64,000 nt of DNA from Paramyrothecium sp. XJ0827 (GCA_020881915.1 JAJFPB010000002.1:5033001-5097000); one strand, 5' to 3'; counted from the stretch's first letter, positions 44,270 through 56,585 are shown. Translations and numbers: made by a program. The notes: generated by a model from the letters alone, not told the origin.

Positions 44270-45333
44270 CTAGAGGCGGTAGGTCTCCCACGAGGAGTGC
44301 ATACGCCTCCTCTGGCCAAGGGTGAAGCCTTCATAGCAGGAACTGAATGATCCCAGTCAGCAATAGTAATAGGATCGCGTCGAATCCTGGGGAACTCACT
44401 CGTCGGAGTAATCCATGAAGTTATGGATGGGGTCGATACCAGGCTTGCCAGGGCAGCTGTCCCTCATCTTTGGACAGCCTTCTGAGGGAGAATCCTGGGC
44501 CGGAGTGTCTGAGACCTCGTCTGCATTCTCGCAACCTCCTTGGAACGTATGGAAGAGGTTGAACCAGTGACCAACCTACAGCCATTAGCTCATTGTCCAG
44601 ATCTTGCCATATTCGCTAGCTTACCTCGTGCACGGTTGTTCCGCCCAGGTTGTAAGGCGCTCGGGTACCACCGGGGACGGTCTGAGCATTGACAACACAG
44701 CCATCAAGAATGAACATGTCGGAGTCCTCCGTCACTCCAGGCTCTGGGTAGTAACAGAACCCTAGAGCTTCCTGGCCATCGATGTCTGGCCTGTCAACGT
44801 AGTATAGGTTCAGGTCCTTGTAGCTGCCCTGTCGGAGATGCTTCTTCATGGCAATTTCGCCACCTCCAGCGGACCAGTTGCCGTTAACAACGAAATCGGT
44901 GTGATTGTGGTGGAAAGAAATATCATAGGGGTTGAAAGCCAGGTTAAGGTAGTTAATCTGGTCCTTGATCTGCTTGTTCTGCCAAGGAAGTCAGCGCCGT
45001 CAACATTCAACCCTGCAAGGGTCCCTGTAGCAGTAGTTCCAGAAAGGCTCTTACCGTAATCAGAGTAGAATGGGAAGCTGAGATGACGTGCACGTAGACA
45101 TTGACGTCGATGTGGAAATCATACGCCGTCGTGTCTTCCGCCAGCTTTGCAGTTTCCACGCGGAACAGATTTAGTGTCTGATTCAGTTGTGTCTCCGACG
45201 GCTCAGCGTCGCCACAGCGGCGGGAAGTAGGACGTTGAATGGCATGTGTCTGGGACTTGACGGTACGAGGGAGAATATGGGCCCCGGCTGAAGAAGCCAA
45301 AGCGAGAAGGGTAGCGGCGAATGTGAGGTGCAT
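44270..45333 (-). CDS. Secreted M43 (pappalysin-like, MEP1-type) zinc metalloprotease
   Basis: Secreted endopeptidase of family M43B, 293 aa, normal for the family. Exons 45333-45055, 44978-44625, 44575-44400 and 44342-44270; introns 76, 49 and 57 bp. Signal peptide [19 protein letters not shown] at residues 1-19, then a propeptide with RRCG near residue 40, a likely cysteine-switch. The zinc motif [11 protein letters not shown] (HExxHxxGxxH with N for G) is split by intron 2 after HE. The Met-turn is FMDYSDDSCYEGF, with QRRRMHSSW at the end. Disulfide cysteines ([48 protein letters not shown]) match MEP1 proteins of pathogenic and saprobic fungi. Confidence 0.95.
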
Positions 45334-45420
45334 GTTGATGTGTCGATGTGGATTGAGTGAGTGAGTTTGTGATTGCTGTGATGCAGTGGATGTTGAACAT
45401 TGGAGCAGCTGAATCTCATC

Positions 45421-45430
45421 TCTATATATT
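45421..45430 (-). promoter_or_regulatory. TATA box of the metalloprotease gene
   Basis: Minus strand reads AAATATATAGAG about 90 bp upstream of the ATG at 45333. Confidence 0.45.
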
Positions 45431-46098
45431 TCAGTATTTTCCTCCCATGTTTCCATGGAATTTCGTTTAAGGCCTCCAGAAATTACCATATGGATCCCCA
45501 AGGATGCGCCCTGGTTCGGCGAATACAGAACTCATGGTGGCGCGGGCAACGGCTCCGGAATCCGCAGCAAGTCTGGGGCCATCTTCATGGCTGGATCTCA
45601 ATGCGAGCCTGTCTTCAATCCCAGGGAGCAATGCGAGCCTGCTAGCATGGCCAAATGAGCCCCAATACCAGCCGTCTTGGGTCAATGCCGAGCCAGGATA
45701 GACAGGGGTTGAGATGAATTGCACGAGCCAGTTGCGGCTTAGCCCCTCGGTAAACTGAAGGATCGCTTGGTCTATTAATAAACCCAGGGCAGAATGGACA
45801 TAAGAATGTTCTTCATAAGGCTGACATTATTTTCAAACTGATGTTTGTACTTGATCGAGAAGACAGCATAGCTAAGTTCATGAGCGAGAAGAGGATTGGT
45901 TTGAGGCTCGCCACTTCGGCTGATTATCCACAGTCGTTGCGACGTCTTACGTTCCAACGAATTTTTTTAGCCTCCATTCATGTCCTTTTGGATCAATCTT
46001 GGCCCCATAAATTGGTTAATGGAACCTGGGTCATCTTCTCCCAGGAAGTCGGGGAGGGCAGATAAAGGTTTCTGATCCTTGCATTGACCCTCCCTTGA

Positions 46099-46329
46099 TC
46101 AGGTTACTATGGCTGCACCCCGGACGAGGTCTCCACAGAAGTCAAGCTCTTCATTCGCAAGGGCCAGTTGGTCGAAGCCATCATATGCCATGCTTCTCAT
46201 CCTTGGTTCCAAGGCCCAAAGAAATGGATTGAGCATCAACAGCTGCAAATTATTGGGCTACGTCCTCAAGAAACAAGACAACCAATCTTTGAGGTTGATG
46301 TCCTCGCAACTGCAAAGAACAAACAATGA
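46099..46329 (+). other. Unidentified small open frame, possible exon or gene relic
   Basis: 76 codons without a stop, ending at TGA 46327-46329. The composition is protein-like (VSTEVKLFIRKGQLVEAI, ASHPWFQGPKKWIEHQQLQI), and a plausible CAG acceptor lies at 46100-46102. There is no ATG at its start, so it would be a last exon or a fragment. I do not recognise the family, and no partner exon upstream is convincing. Confidence 0.3.
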
Positions 46330-46764
46330 ACACTAGTGGCCAAGGTGACGTGCAGCATCATTGATACCATTGCTTTGGGGCATAACGTCCTATACCGCTA
46401 GGGCCAGGTACTAGGAAAGGGCAGCCACAAGTAATACAAGCCCTACCACGTTAATGTAGCCGAGATACGCCGAGAGAATTCGGTTGAGCCCGAAGCATGA
46501 CTAGATGGGCTAATCCGGAGTCTGCTCTGCATATCTCGGGTCTGTCCATCAGCCATTGTGATCCACTTTACACACGAAAGGAATCGCAAGCCAAGAAATG
46601 CATCACCGTGAATAAACTATGTACGCTACATGAAAACGACTCAACAAAAAGGGTGAGGTAGAGAAACAATTACCGAGATTTGAGAATAACTGAACCCACT
46701 TCCTGACACACATCTTTGATGATGACATTGCTCGCAAAGTAACATCCCATACAACAGAACGCGA

Positions 46765-48591
46765 TCAACGAAATGTCCCGATCCGCTTCCAATACCCCCT
46801 CCACTTCATGGCTTTAAACCCGTGACGTGCAATCGTGAGTACATTGCCGGAATTGCCATAGTGAACACCCCAACCATCGCTTAGAATCGTGTTTTGCGTT
46901 TCACTGAGCTCAGGGCAATACACAGTACACCACCCCCTGGCCGCCTCGTCATCCCTTTCCGAGAGTTTACATATGAAGCTGAGATAACTCTCATAGGGCC
47001 ATCTAGCATTTGAGGTTGGTGGTGTGGCTCCCGGCGGGAGCGGCCTACTCGGCGGCGTATACACGCAGTGCTTTCTTGGAGGTGTATCCACACCTTGAAA
47101 AATGTGTAGTGTCTCCAATCGCTTCGGGCCACTGCGCTGCTGCGATCGAATGTATTTGAAGCAATGACGGGCTGTAAAGAAAGTAACGCCCCACCGCTCA
47201 TACGGTTGAGCCACCGCATCATAATGTGAGGGCCAAATTGTCAAATTCCGAAGCCGGGGAAACTTGGCAAGCGCATTGAATGCTTCATACGGAACATGGC
47301 TACTGCGGTTGATATGAAGGGCAAGCTCCTCAATTAAGGGACAAGCCTCTCGGATTCTGCGAAGGTCCTCAGTGGTGGGATTTGCGGAAAACCATTGACG
47401 AGACAAATGCTTATTGTGGATCACGAGCTTTGTCAAATGCGGATTCTTTCTCAGGATTGAACCAAGCTCAATACCTTTGATAGTGGGTATTGAGATGCTT
47501 TTCAGACCTTGCGGCACGCCCCCGAAGAAAGCCTGTACGTCCGCTATCTCACTCTCACGACTGTAACAGACACCTATGTCAGCCTCCTCAAGAGCCGTCA
47601 AGTGTGGTGCGAGCCTCTTCGCAAAGGCTGGGATGGCAGTTTGCAGGCGCCTCAGTCGGCTCCAGTCCAAGGTTTGTACCCAAGGCGGCACATTGGCTAA
47701 TGTTCCCAGGTAATGGTTCGGGTTCACAACCTCGTCATTATGCAAAGGAAAACTGTAGCCTTGCCATTCGAACTCTTCGAGAGCAGGCGGTATCTCATCT
47801 TCGAAAGGCCCAAGAGCACCATGATCTTTGGGTGCGAGTCTAAAGCCGTTGTCATGGAAATTGTAGGAAATGGCTCTGATGTTTGGGCATGACGAAATCA
47901 TCTCCCTTACGGATGAAGACACCTTCTCTGCCAAGCCCCCGTCCCAATCGCAGCAAAGGAAGTATAACCTCAACGAATGTAGATTGGCGCAAAATTGAAG
48001 TGGCCACAGGATGGCAGGAAGCGCATATCGTATTCCATGAGATAAACCCTGCGAATGCAATGTGACGTGCAATGCTACGTTAGGTCGATCCTCGAGATCC
48101 TCGAGGATTCTTGACGGTATCCCCACGAAATTGCAATTCCTAACCTCGAGGAACCACTCCAATTCGACCAGGCCTATTGAGTGATTAATGAACCGTTGAA
48201 TACGAACTTTGGTTGTATTGTCCCGAGTTGAGCCGTGAACTCTGATGCGACGGACGGCAGCTGAAAAGCCCCCTTTCTCGATGAGCACGGTTTGTTTGGT
48301 GATGTGTTTTGAAGAAATGTCGAGATTTACTGTCCTGAATTGAGAGTATCTCGCTGGTCCATAAAGGCTGGAGTGAACGAGTGCGACGGCCGAAATCGTT
48401 CTTGGGCTGTCTTGGTGAACGAGGTCGAAAATTATTGTTTTTATTTCGGCGCTCAAGCCGGTCAAGGATGCTCGCCGTCCTGTCTTTGAACTGTCCCGAT
48501 CTTGCGTTGGGGACAGGTTCTGTGAACGTAAACTGGTTGGGGCGCCCCTTGTCTTTGAGGGTTTTCCGCCCCTGGCTTGACGTCGGCCCAT
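46765..48591 (-). CDS. F-box / leucine-rich-repeat-like protein 1
   Basis: 608 aa, single exon, ATG at 48591 (MGRRQARGG). A basic N-terminal tail is followed by an F-box-like segment at about residues 42-80 (LTGLSAEIKTIIFDLV ... ISAVALVHSSLYGPARYSQF). The remainder is a run of irregular leucine-rich units (LEWFLEVRNC, LHSLRLYFLC, LTKLVIHNKHL, IEELALHINRS, LRNLTIWPSHY), typical of fungal F-box/LRR-like substrate adaptors of SCF ubiquitin ligases. The C-terminal about 120 residues (CFKYIRSQQRSGPKRLETLH onward) hold a conserved-looking tail ending in MKWRGYWKRIG. The target is unknown. The F-box itself is degenerate enough that Skp1 binding is not certain. Confidence 0.78.
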   Translation of the reverse strand: MGRRQARGGKPSKTRGAPTSLRSQNLSPTQDRDSSKTGRRASLTGLSAEIKTIIFDLVHQDSPRTISAVALVHSSLYGPARYSQFRTVNLDISSKHITKQTVLIEKGGFSAAVRRIRVHGSTRDNTTKVRIQRFINHSIGLVELEWFLEVRNCNFVGIPSRILEDLEDRPNVALHVTLHSQGLSHGIRYALPAILWPLQFCANLHSLRLYFLCCDWDGGLAEKVSSSVREMISSCPNIRAISYNFHDNGFRLAPKDHGALGPFEDEIPPALEEFEWQGYSFPLHNDEVVNPNHYLGTLANVPPWVQTLDWSRLRRLQTAIPAFAKRLAPHLTALEEADIGVCYSRESEIADVQAFFGGVPQGLKSISIPTIKGIELGSILRKNPHLTKLVIHNKHLSRQWFSANPTTEDLRRIREACPLIEELALHINRSSHVPYEAFNALAKFPRLRNLTIWPSHYDAVAQPYERWGVTFFTARHCFKYIRSQQRSGPKRLETLHIFQGVDTPPRKHCVYTPPSRPLPPGATPPTSNARWPYESYLSFICKLSERDDEAARGWCTVYCPELSETQNTILSDGWGVHYGNSGNVLTIARHGFKAMKWRGYWKRIGTFR

Positions 48592-49264
48592 GGCTAACAC
48601 GATCCTTCTTCTCGAAAGTGGATTGTAAATCTGGTACCGCGTTCAAGTTGTGTGTAAGGATCTTCAAGGTAGCTGACAGGAAGGATTCCTGGCAGCTTTA
48701 AATATTCTTGGGAAGAAATATTCGACGGCGGCGATGGGGCGAACAAACATTCTAAATACTGTCTGGACTCGGAACCTTGTGGCCGAAGTTGACTTTGACG
48801 CCTACAGGTAACTCTAACGGCCACCTTGTTGGGGAAGCTATTCTTGGCTTTGACTTTGTAGCTGCAGCGCGCCGCACTTACAACCATAAGCTCGTTAAAC
48901 CTTGGTGTTGCAGACATATCGCCACGCTAGCATGTAAACCTGGGGCGTAGGAACAAGTGGCCGAAGCACTGTAAAATTGCCTTGTTATATACAATATCAT
49001 ACAGGCCTTCACTGCGACTTAACCACTATTGCTTCAAGATCTGCCAGATTCTGCAGCACAAATGTTCGCAAACTGGACATATCCAATTAGCCAGTATCGA
49101 GCTAAGAGACATTACTGTAAAAAAAAAATGAAGGTCTAAGTTGTCCAACTTAAAGATACTCCCCCCGTACATGCCCGCTGCTAGACCATAGTTCCCCCGA
49201 GATTGCTTATGAAATCCTGGGCCCCCACAGGCAGCATCCAGGTCGACCCGTCCTTGCCTCAACA
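48592..49264. other. Intergenic region, F-box-like gene 1 / SDR
   Basis: 673 bp; no gene recognised. Contains an A-rich run near 49120. Confidence 0.5.
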
Positions 49265-50329
49265 TTATGCTCCAATCATGGCGCCAGTGCAGCTGTAGAT
49301 CTCCCCACTGGTGTACGTCTGAACGGGGTCAGCCAGACTAACATATAGGGGGGCCAACTCGGCAGGCTGCGCTGGCCGGCGGTACGACAGCTGCGGGATG
49401 TAGGTGTCCAAATATTCTCGGAGGTGTCCGAAGCCAGAGAGTATTGGTGTATAGGTAAGGTGCGGAGCGACACCGTTGACGCGAATCCCCTGCGTGATGA
49501 GCTGCTTGGCCATGCTGCGGACCATGTGCTGGACAGCGCCCTTGCTGGCACCATACTCAACAGCAAAGGGCTGGGGCTCGGGCACAATGCTAGAGGCCGT
49601 GAAAAGAATGCTTCCGCCACGGGGCAGGTACGGAACCGCAGCGCGGACGAGCCAAAGGGGGGCGAAGACGTTGGTCTCGAAGGTGCGGAGTATCTCTTTG
49701 GTCGAGTATTGATAAAGAGGTCTCGACGGATCAGCACCCTCAATGGGCGCATAGCTGCAACCTGATTAGCAAAGGTAGTGATGAAACACCTAGAAAGTCA
49801 TCGTACCCAGCATTATTGACTAGGATGTCGAGGCCTCCCAATCGGCTTACAGTTTCCTTGACGAGCTTTTCGCAGAAGGCCTCGTTGCGAAGGTCACCGG
49901 GCACCCTCTCGATAGAGAGACCTTCTCGCTCAAGGACACTCGAGAGGTCCTCTGCATCTTGCCATTCCTCGTGGAGATAATTAATGGCCACCTTGGCGCC
50001 TTCGCGGGCAAAGGCAATTACAATAGCTCGGCCAATGCCGGAGTCTCCGCCGGTGACGAGCACCTTGAGGCCCTGCAGACGTCCATTGCCTTTGTAGCTC
50101 TTCTCCCCGCAGTCGGGGGGAGATATGAAGTCTACTTGGAGGGACGGAAACACTGGCGGCGGGTATGTGTACTTAAAGTCCTTGTACCGGTCGACGGGGT
50201 CCTGGAGCTTGACGTCGGGGTGGCCTTCTGTGCGCAAGTTAACAAAGAGCCACAACAAGGTCGAGAGCATTGAAACTTACCGTTGGAGCATTCGGACGTA
50301 CCGTTAGGAGTCTGGTTTGCCATTGTCAT
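49265..50329 (-). CDS. Short-chain dehydrogenase/reductase
   Basis: Classical-type SDR of the ribitol/glucose-dehydrogenase-like group with an N-terminal extension, 319 aa. Exons 50329-50281, 50227-49807 and 49754-49265; introns 53 and 52 bp. The first about 75 residues (VDRYKDFKYTYPPPVFPSL) are the extension typical of this subgroup. Cofactor motif TGGDSGIGRA, then NNAG at the intron 2 junction, the catalytic Ser in ILFTASSIV, and YGASKG with Tyr and Lys. The acidic or basic residue deciding NADP against NAD is not obvious. Substrate unknown; relatives are often stress-induced. A TATA box lies about 100 bp upstream. Confidence 0.93.
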
Positions 50330-51805
50330 TGTGTTGTCTTGCGAAAAGGATGAATTTGAAACAAGTCTTTGCAGAATGATGGTGAGGTGGTAGAAGAGTG
50401 TTATGGATGAATCAGAAGAGACGATGCTCTTATATACTTCGACTTTACAACTGCATGTTTAGTTGAGTGCACATGATTAACCAGCAAGTTCTGAGCTCTA
50501 CCGGAGAACTGCTGAGGTGTCAGACAGGTTAGTTCCTTAGCATCGCCCCGATCTCACGTTGTACTTTTCTCACCGGCGGTCCCGCTCTGTAAGGATGTCA
50601 TCTGATTGCAAATATGACTGTTTTGGGATTCAACATCAGATAACTAGAACGACTGGTCAGATTTGCAAAGGATTTCGTTGGGCGTTGGTGACGTTCAGTG
50701 GCTGTGTGTGCACGCAAAAACGGGTAAAACCAGACATGTTGCTTTTAACCAAATCAGTTGCTTCTCTTTATCGCCATTTCCGGGGTGAATATCCCATGTG
50801 ACAACTCCAGTTCAAAAGTAACAAGTTGTTGGGGGCTATGAGAACCGTCCACTGGTTGCCACAAGCGCTGACAGATCTGACCGCTCGACCTCCACAAGCT
50901 TCACAGTGGGAATCAGTGACGAACGAAACTCATTTCAGTCAAATCAGACACCAGCCAGTTGCCCGTAAGCTTCAAGGCGCGGCTAGCAAGCCAAGCCGAG
51001 ACATCTCGTCAAGCGCACATCACAGTAAGCGCTGCCATGGGCTTACTGGCTTTGGCCTTACCAAGCGCTCCAAGCTCCGCCCGCGCCAAGCATATTTAGT
51101 TCGCATCAGCATGTTTGGGGGCCCAACACGGTGGCAAGAATCGGATGACGTTGGATGGTGTCCAATCCGATCTGTTCGCACGTTGGTAGGGCAGTGAGCT
51201 TGTGGAGGAATGCAAGGCACGAGACCTCCATTGGGCACAACGCCGGTTGTCAGCTTATGGTTCTTGTGGAGCATGGTGGAGGAGCACGTGGTGGCTGGGC
51301 TGACAGGTTCTTCTGAGTTAAACGACAAGTCCGTACGTAGCGCTTGTTGCTGCTCTCAATTCGACGCTAGATCCATCGCAGAACTAACATCTCGCATCAG
51401 CAGATCGATGTGTACCAGTAATACGATTTGACTTGCGAGTGGCTAAGTAGTCTATGAACACGATCAGGTCGGATTTAATTCACTTTCATATCATGTAGTT
51501 TAAATCCATGATAGCGCCAGAAAGATTGTTGCAATCTTGCAATAGAGAAATTAGGAAAAAAATAAAGTCTTCGTAGAAAGGATTTCAATTATCCTAGTCC
51601 AGTGATAACCTTCCCTGAGGTTACTGCTAGCAATAAACATGAATGTTCTCCAATGGCCAAGTCAACCGATATTCTTCAGAACCACTTTTATGCCATAGTT
51701 TCCAAGCTGAATCTCTCCATATGGAAGCCCAAGCTCTTCATGATAAACAACAGTCAACCGCAACTCGATGTGCCAATTCAGTTTTCCTTGCCAACGTGCT
51801 GATGG
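50330..51805. other. Intergenic region, SDR / F-box protein 2
   Basis: 1.5 kb; apart from the SDR TATA element nothing is recognised. Short open frames lack features. Confidence 0.5.
50427..50436 (-). promoter_or_regulatory. TATA box of the SDR gene
   Basis: Minus strand TATATAAGAG about 100 bp upstream of the ATG at 50329. Confidence 0.55.
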
Positions 51806-53164
51806 TCAGTCGTCCAAGCCGCAAGGAAACCTTTCCATGTCTTCCGGGCCCAACTCAACCCGGTTCATAATCGGAGCGGCATTCCCAATAGCGGGAAAAC
51901 CCTGGTACATTACACAAGGGTCCACAACAATACAGAGCTGCTCGATGTGCGGGACGTCTCGTAAAAGACGGCCGAGGAGGTCAAGAAACCATTTATCAAC
52001 GTCCTCAATATCCTCGGTGAACTCTTCAAATTCTTCGGGGAAGTCAAACCTGCCGTCTGGTAAGCGCGGCTTGCGAAAACCTAGTGTTCCGAAGCTTTCA
52101 AGCATGAATGAGAAACGCTTGACGTGCTGGTGCTTTACCAGCAAGCGAATGAGATTATCGACGTGAGAGTTCTTGAGGGCGTGTTAGCAGAATAATGATG
52201 TACAGGAACAGCCAGGATGAACACCCACGAATTTTTCAAAAGCGTGCACGCAATTGCGGGGCTCGTACGTGCCCACAGCCGTATCGACGGCGAGCCACTC
52301 GAGGCTTGGGCAGTTAACAAGGGTCTTCTCAAGGAGAAAGGGATCGAGGGTAGCAACCGCAGTCCTCGCCGGACAGGTCGGGAAGTCGACGGTGAAACGA
52401 AGTCTGCGTAGGTGAGGCTGATACTGCTTCAGCGTTGAGGTCAGTATCTCGAGGTAAGGGCCGACGAAATACTTGCACTGGAGGCGATGCAGCTCGGTAC
52501 AATGCTTGATCACGGCGTTTACAAGCCGTGGAGTGGCAACCATTTGCAGGGAGCTGATGGACCAGTCAGGTTCGGATTCTAGGAGCTCGAGGAAGGAATC
52601 GCTTTGTGATTGCCCGAAGGATAGCACGTTGAGGTGAAGATGCTGGAGCCTCGAAAGGTCCAGGATCGCAAAGACGATGAAATGAGGCAGGACGTATTCG
52701 TTGTAGGTGAGTTCTTGCTTGAGGAGGTACTCGTACGGCCGGATCAGGCGTATCCCATGAGCGCACTCGCGTTCGTCATCGGCCGAGATGCATAGAGTTC
52801 TAGAGGTTGGCCCAAGTCAGTTAGAGACAAGCTTACATCTCGTGAGCACGCACCTGGTGTACCTCTGGAAGAGGGTCATGGAGGGAGATCTGAAGTCAAG
52901 GGCGAAGGCTTGCAAGCCCTTGGACACCAGGTCCTGGGAGTTCCAGAAGCACAGAGTGCTGAAAGCCTGATGAGCAACGCCGAACCGGAGTTCTTTCGTA
53001 GTCGAGGCCAGAGCCGTCTTGGTCTCTGGGTCCGCAAGGGCGTAGATGCGAATCCAGATCTCCAGGGGAGCCAGGCGTGTGAAGCTCGGCTCTATCACGG
53101 GCGGAGGAATGGTGGGTACGGGGAGGTTCCCGCGAGGGGTGCGCCTCTGTGCGGTCTCCATCAT
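51806..53164 (-). CDS. F-box-like protein 2
   Basis: 415 aa. Exons 53164-52854, 52799-52229 and 52171-51806; introns 54 and 57 bp, the second with an AAG acceptor. The F-box-like motif lies near residues 25-60 (FTRLAPLEIWIRIYALAD, then TKTALASTTKELRFGVAH). The body has leucine-rich helical units (DLSRLQHLHLNVLSF, CTELHRLQCKYFVGPYLEIL, PHLRRLRFTVDFP, CPSLEWLAVDT, QHVKRFSFMLES). It ends with an acidic stretch and PHIEQLCIVVDPC. It resembles fungal F-box proteins with weak LRRs, thought to recruit substrates to SCF ligases. ATG codons at 53164 and 53161 are adjacent, so the start is unambiguous within one codon. Confidence 0.75.
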
Positions 53165-54979
53165 GGCGAGGAGGCCGAGTGGTGATGAGACGCGTCGTGG
53201 CTAGCAGAGCGAGGAGAGGAGAAATAGGATCATGCGATGTAAACTTGAAGATCAGAAATGAATGTGAAGCAGCTCTGATGCGAGGTCAAACGGCAAAGGC
53301 AAACACATGCGAAGCCCGGTCACGTGGCGACGGCTTCTGGCAGCTGGCGACGACCGACATGGCAATTGAACTTTTCTTTTCTTTTTTTTTTGGAGTTGGC
53401 AAACGGAATTCTACACAGTGAACAAGAAGCGGGTAGCAACGGATGATGATGAGGATGATTGGTGTAGAAAGGATGAAGGAGATTGCAAAACACTCAGCGC
53501 CAACAAACTTGTAACGCGATCCTGCTGAGAAGCATAGATTAGAAAAGGCAGCAGGGAAATCTTTGGTGTCTATGAACGTTTTCGTAAGGAGATTTGTGAG
53601 AGAGCAGCTGGCACGCCCACAGAATCATCGCGACAGCTTCACGCTTCCAGGCGTTCGCTCGGGATCTTCCTGGCGAGGGCCACGCAACTTCTAGACATCT
53701 CCTCAGTCGTGCCACCTCTACGGCACCTTGGAAAGAACTCTTGCATAGACGATTGATTCAACTGGTCGAATTCCTTATCAGGATCCATTGAGCTCAGAGT
53801 CGATACGAGACACGGACAAGCTTGTAACCATGTACTTTTCGAGAAGCTTCTGGTTACACAGGTTGCGCGGCTTCTCGTAGCCTAGTCGAGCAATCTTAGC
53901 TGTCCGCACGGTGTTTCTCTGAGAAATTTTGCGCCAATTGTGCAGCGTCATAGTGTATCAACAGGTGGAACAATGCATCTTGCTTGCCGACGTGGATTGT
54001 TTCTGGGCGTCGGGATGTCATCCGCACGGGATTCAGCACGTCACATTCGTCACTATCAGTATGAGCGACAGCCCGGATTTTGCATGTCAATTAAATGATG
54101 TAAAGCTTGAACACGACAATGAGTGCTTTAGAATCCGCCCAGAAAGCAAATGCTAGTCAGAGAGTCAATAAAGGAAGGGCAAATCCTCGGAGGGAACGCC
54201 GCTCTGAGCAACGCAGCTCATTGCGTACCACGACTGGACTCATGCGGATGTCGGCGACGCCCTGCTGTAGATCATGGACATTTTCGGCTTCTCGCCGATT
54301 ACCCAGGGACAAAGACGTAGCAGTAAAACTGCTTATATTTTCGGTTTTCTTTTTCACAAAATATAAGTTTGGGTGGTGCCAATGATCGCCAAGCACTAGT
54401 CTCTCAAAACCAGCAACCACTCCAGCAAATAATGGTTGCGAGAGCTTCAACACTCCCAAAACTCGGGTCCTTGTTGGCTGACAAATTCCAGCCAAATTGC
54501 GCCTTTGGGTCAATGCTTCCGGATGTCGGAGATACTGCACGTCAACCCAAGAAATGTGGTTCCGTCTCGCACCACGCAACGACGCCGTCAGTCTCGCGTT
54601 TCGGGCGGGTGACGTGATTTACGCTAGATATAGCATCAACGGCATCACCACCCTATCACGTCCGATAAGGTCCGACGGCCAGAGGGCGACTCACCAAGGG
54701 CCAAGAAAGCTCGGGCAGGCCCAGCTAATAATAAACTGGGCACGGCGCAGGAAACACGGAGCGTCTGTTCCCAGTGGGCCTACATTGGGATAAGCTCAGG
54801 CATTCCCCATCTGGGCGTAGTGATTGGTGATGATATCGATCTCGCAATAGCTGGGAGCGTGTGTGTGATTGCGGGGTTGGCCGACGGACTGAGGCGGAGC
54901 TTCGTGTATATAAAAGAACGGCAGCCTCAGATTACATGCAACGGCTGTTGTGATAGACAGTATCCAAACACAATTCGCA
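53165..54979. other. Intergenic region, F-box protein 2 / TauD-like gene (divergent)
   Basis: 1.8 kb without a recognised gene; contains a poly(T) run near 53380 and the TATA box of the TauD-like gene at its right end. Confidence 0.55.
54907..54915 (+). promoter_or_regulatory. TATA box of the TauD-like gene
   Basis: TATATAAAA 65-73 bp upstream of the ATG at 54980. Confidence 0.6.
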
Positions 54980-56219
54980 ATGGCACCTTCAGCAGTTGAG
55001 ACCACGGCCACCGAGGCCAAGCCTGCCCAGACCTACAAGATTCACCTGGGCCCGTACAAGGAGATCGACACCACACGGGTGGACAAGGAGTCGGAAGAAG
55101 GCAATGGTGATCACAAAGCAGCCAAGGTGGGTTCATGTCCATTCCCCCAGCTATCCCAGGGCATCACGCTTACAGTCCCCAGTACCCTCATTATCTGCCA
55201 ACATGGGACCCAACGCAGCAGTACCCTCCCCTGCAGCCCTTTGAGCACAAAGAGCATGGAAAGGACGCCGACGCTTCGTTTCCCAATCTCCTGCCCGAGA
55301 CTGCCGCAGTGACGCATCTCACCCCGACCATCGGCACCGAGGTGAGAGGCATCCAGCTGAGCTCGCTGAGCGACGCCGGCAAGGACGAGCTGGCCCTGTT
55401 CGTCGCGCAGCGCAAGGTCGTCGCCTTCCGCGGCCAGGACTTTGCCGACCTATCCATCGCCGACGCCCTCAAGTACGGCGGCTACTTCGGCCGCCACCAC
55501 ATCCACCCCACCTCGGGCGCCCCGGAGGGCTACCCGGAGGTCCACCTCGTCCACCGCGGCGCCGGCGAGAAGGGCGCCGAGGCCTTCTTCAAGGCGCGCA
55601 CGAGCTCCGTCGCGTGGCACTCGGACGTGTCCTACGAGCAGCAGCCCCCCGGCACCACGTTCCTCTACATCCTCGACAAGCCCGAGACGGGCGGCGACAC
55701 GCTCTTCGTCGACGCTGCCGAGGCCTACAACCGCCTCAGCCCGCTGTTCCAGGAGCGTCTGCACGGCTTGAAGGCGACGCACTCTGGTGTTGAGCAGGTC
55801 AACGCGGCCGCGGCAAGGGGAAGCATCAAGCGAAGGGACCCCGTCATCAACGAGCACCCCATTGTCCGCACGCATCCTGCGACTGGCGAGAAGGCTCTCT
55901 ACGTAAACCCTCAGTGTAAGTCCCACCTTCAAAAAGACCAGTACGAGCATCGCTAACATCACCCCGTACAGTCACACGTGAGATTGTCGATCTCAAGAGG
56001 GAGGAGTCGGACGCGCTCCTCAAGTTCCTGTACGACCACCTTGCCTACGGCGCCGACTTCCAGGCCCGCGTCAAGTGGGAGGAGGGCACCGTCGTGGTGT
56101 GGGACAACCGCGTGACCCAGCACAGCGCGCTGGTCGACTGGAAGGACGGCCAGAGGCGACATCTGGCCCGCATCACACCCCAAGCCGAACGGCCGTATGA
56201 GACTCCGTTCTCGGCTTGA
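54980..56219 (+). CDS. TauD/TfdA family 2-oxoglutarate-dependent dioxygenase (JLP1-like)
   Basis: Fe(II)/2-oxoglutarate dioxygenase of the TauD family; the yeast relative Jlp1 splits sulfonates to sulfite, supplying sulfur. Exons 54980-55126, 55183-55915 and 55972-56219; two 56-bp introns; 375 aa. I placed the first acceptor at 55180-55182 so that AAK joins YPHYLPTWDP in frame. Landmarks: GTEVRGIQLSSLSD, VVAFRGQDF, YFGRHHIHPTSGAPEGYPEV, the iron ligands HxD in VAWHSDVSYE and distal His in VWDNRVTQHSA, and the 2-oxoglutarate Arg in RRHLARITP. GGDTLFVDAAEAYNRLSP is typical. The substrate may be taurine, another sulfonate, an alkyl sulfate or an aryloxyacetate. Codon use is strongly GC3-biased, like a well-expressed gene. 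Confidence 0.95.
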
Positions 56220-56585
56220 GGCCTTGCTGCGGGAACATCATGAAACTTTTGTATTGAGCATTGCTAGGCTGGGTTATGTTGGGTCTCTGGGTGGGTTCCC
56301 CCAGACGGTCACTTTTGACCATGTTATGAATAATTTGATGAACAAATGAGAGCATAGTTGTGTAGATCACGGCACGCAATTGAGATTCCCGTTTGAGGAT
56401 GTCCCCAACATTGCCGCTTCCATTGAGCAAATCTCGCCTTGTGATCTGCATCATTCACTGTCTAGAAACAACGCAATATTGAGGAGAGAAGTCCTTTCAT
56501 GTCGTGCTTAGTAGGTCTGATCGTCGTCCGAGATCGGCCCTAGCCATGTAGAGCAGAGACAAATGAGAGAGGACGATTTCCACGC
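56220..56585. other. Convergent spacer, TauD-like gene / DUF4246 pseudogene
   Basis: 366 bp; no gene. Confidence 0.5.

Larger units (their letters stand above)
45334..46764. other. Intergenic region, metalloprotease / F-box-like gene 1
   Basis: 1.4 kb. It contains the metalloprotease promoter with a TATA-like element, a short direct repeat of CAATGCGAGCCTG near 45599 and 45629, and one unexplained small open frame (46099-46329). Confidence 0.5.
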
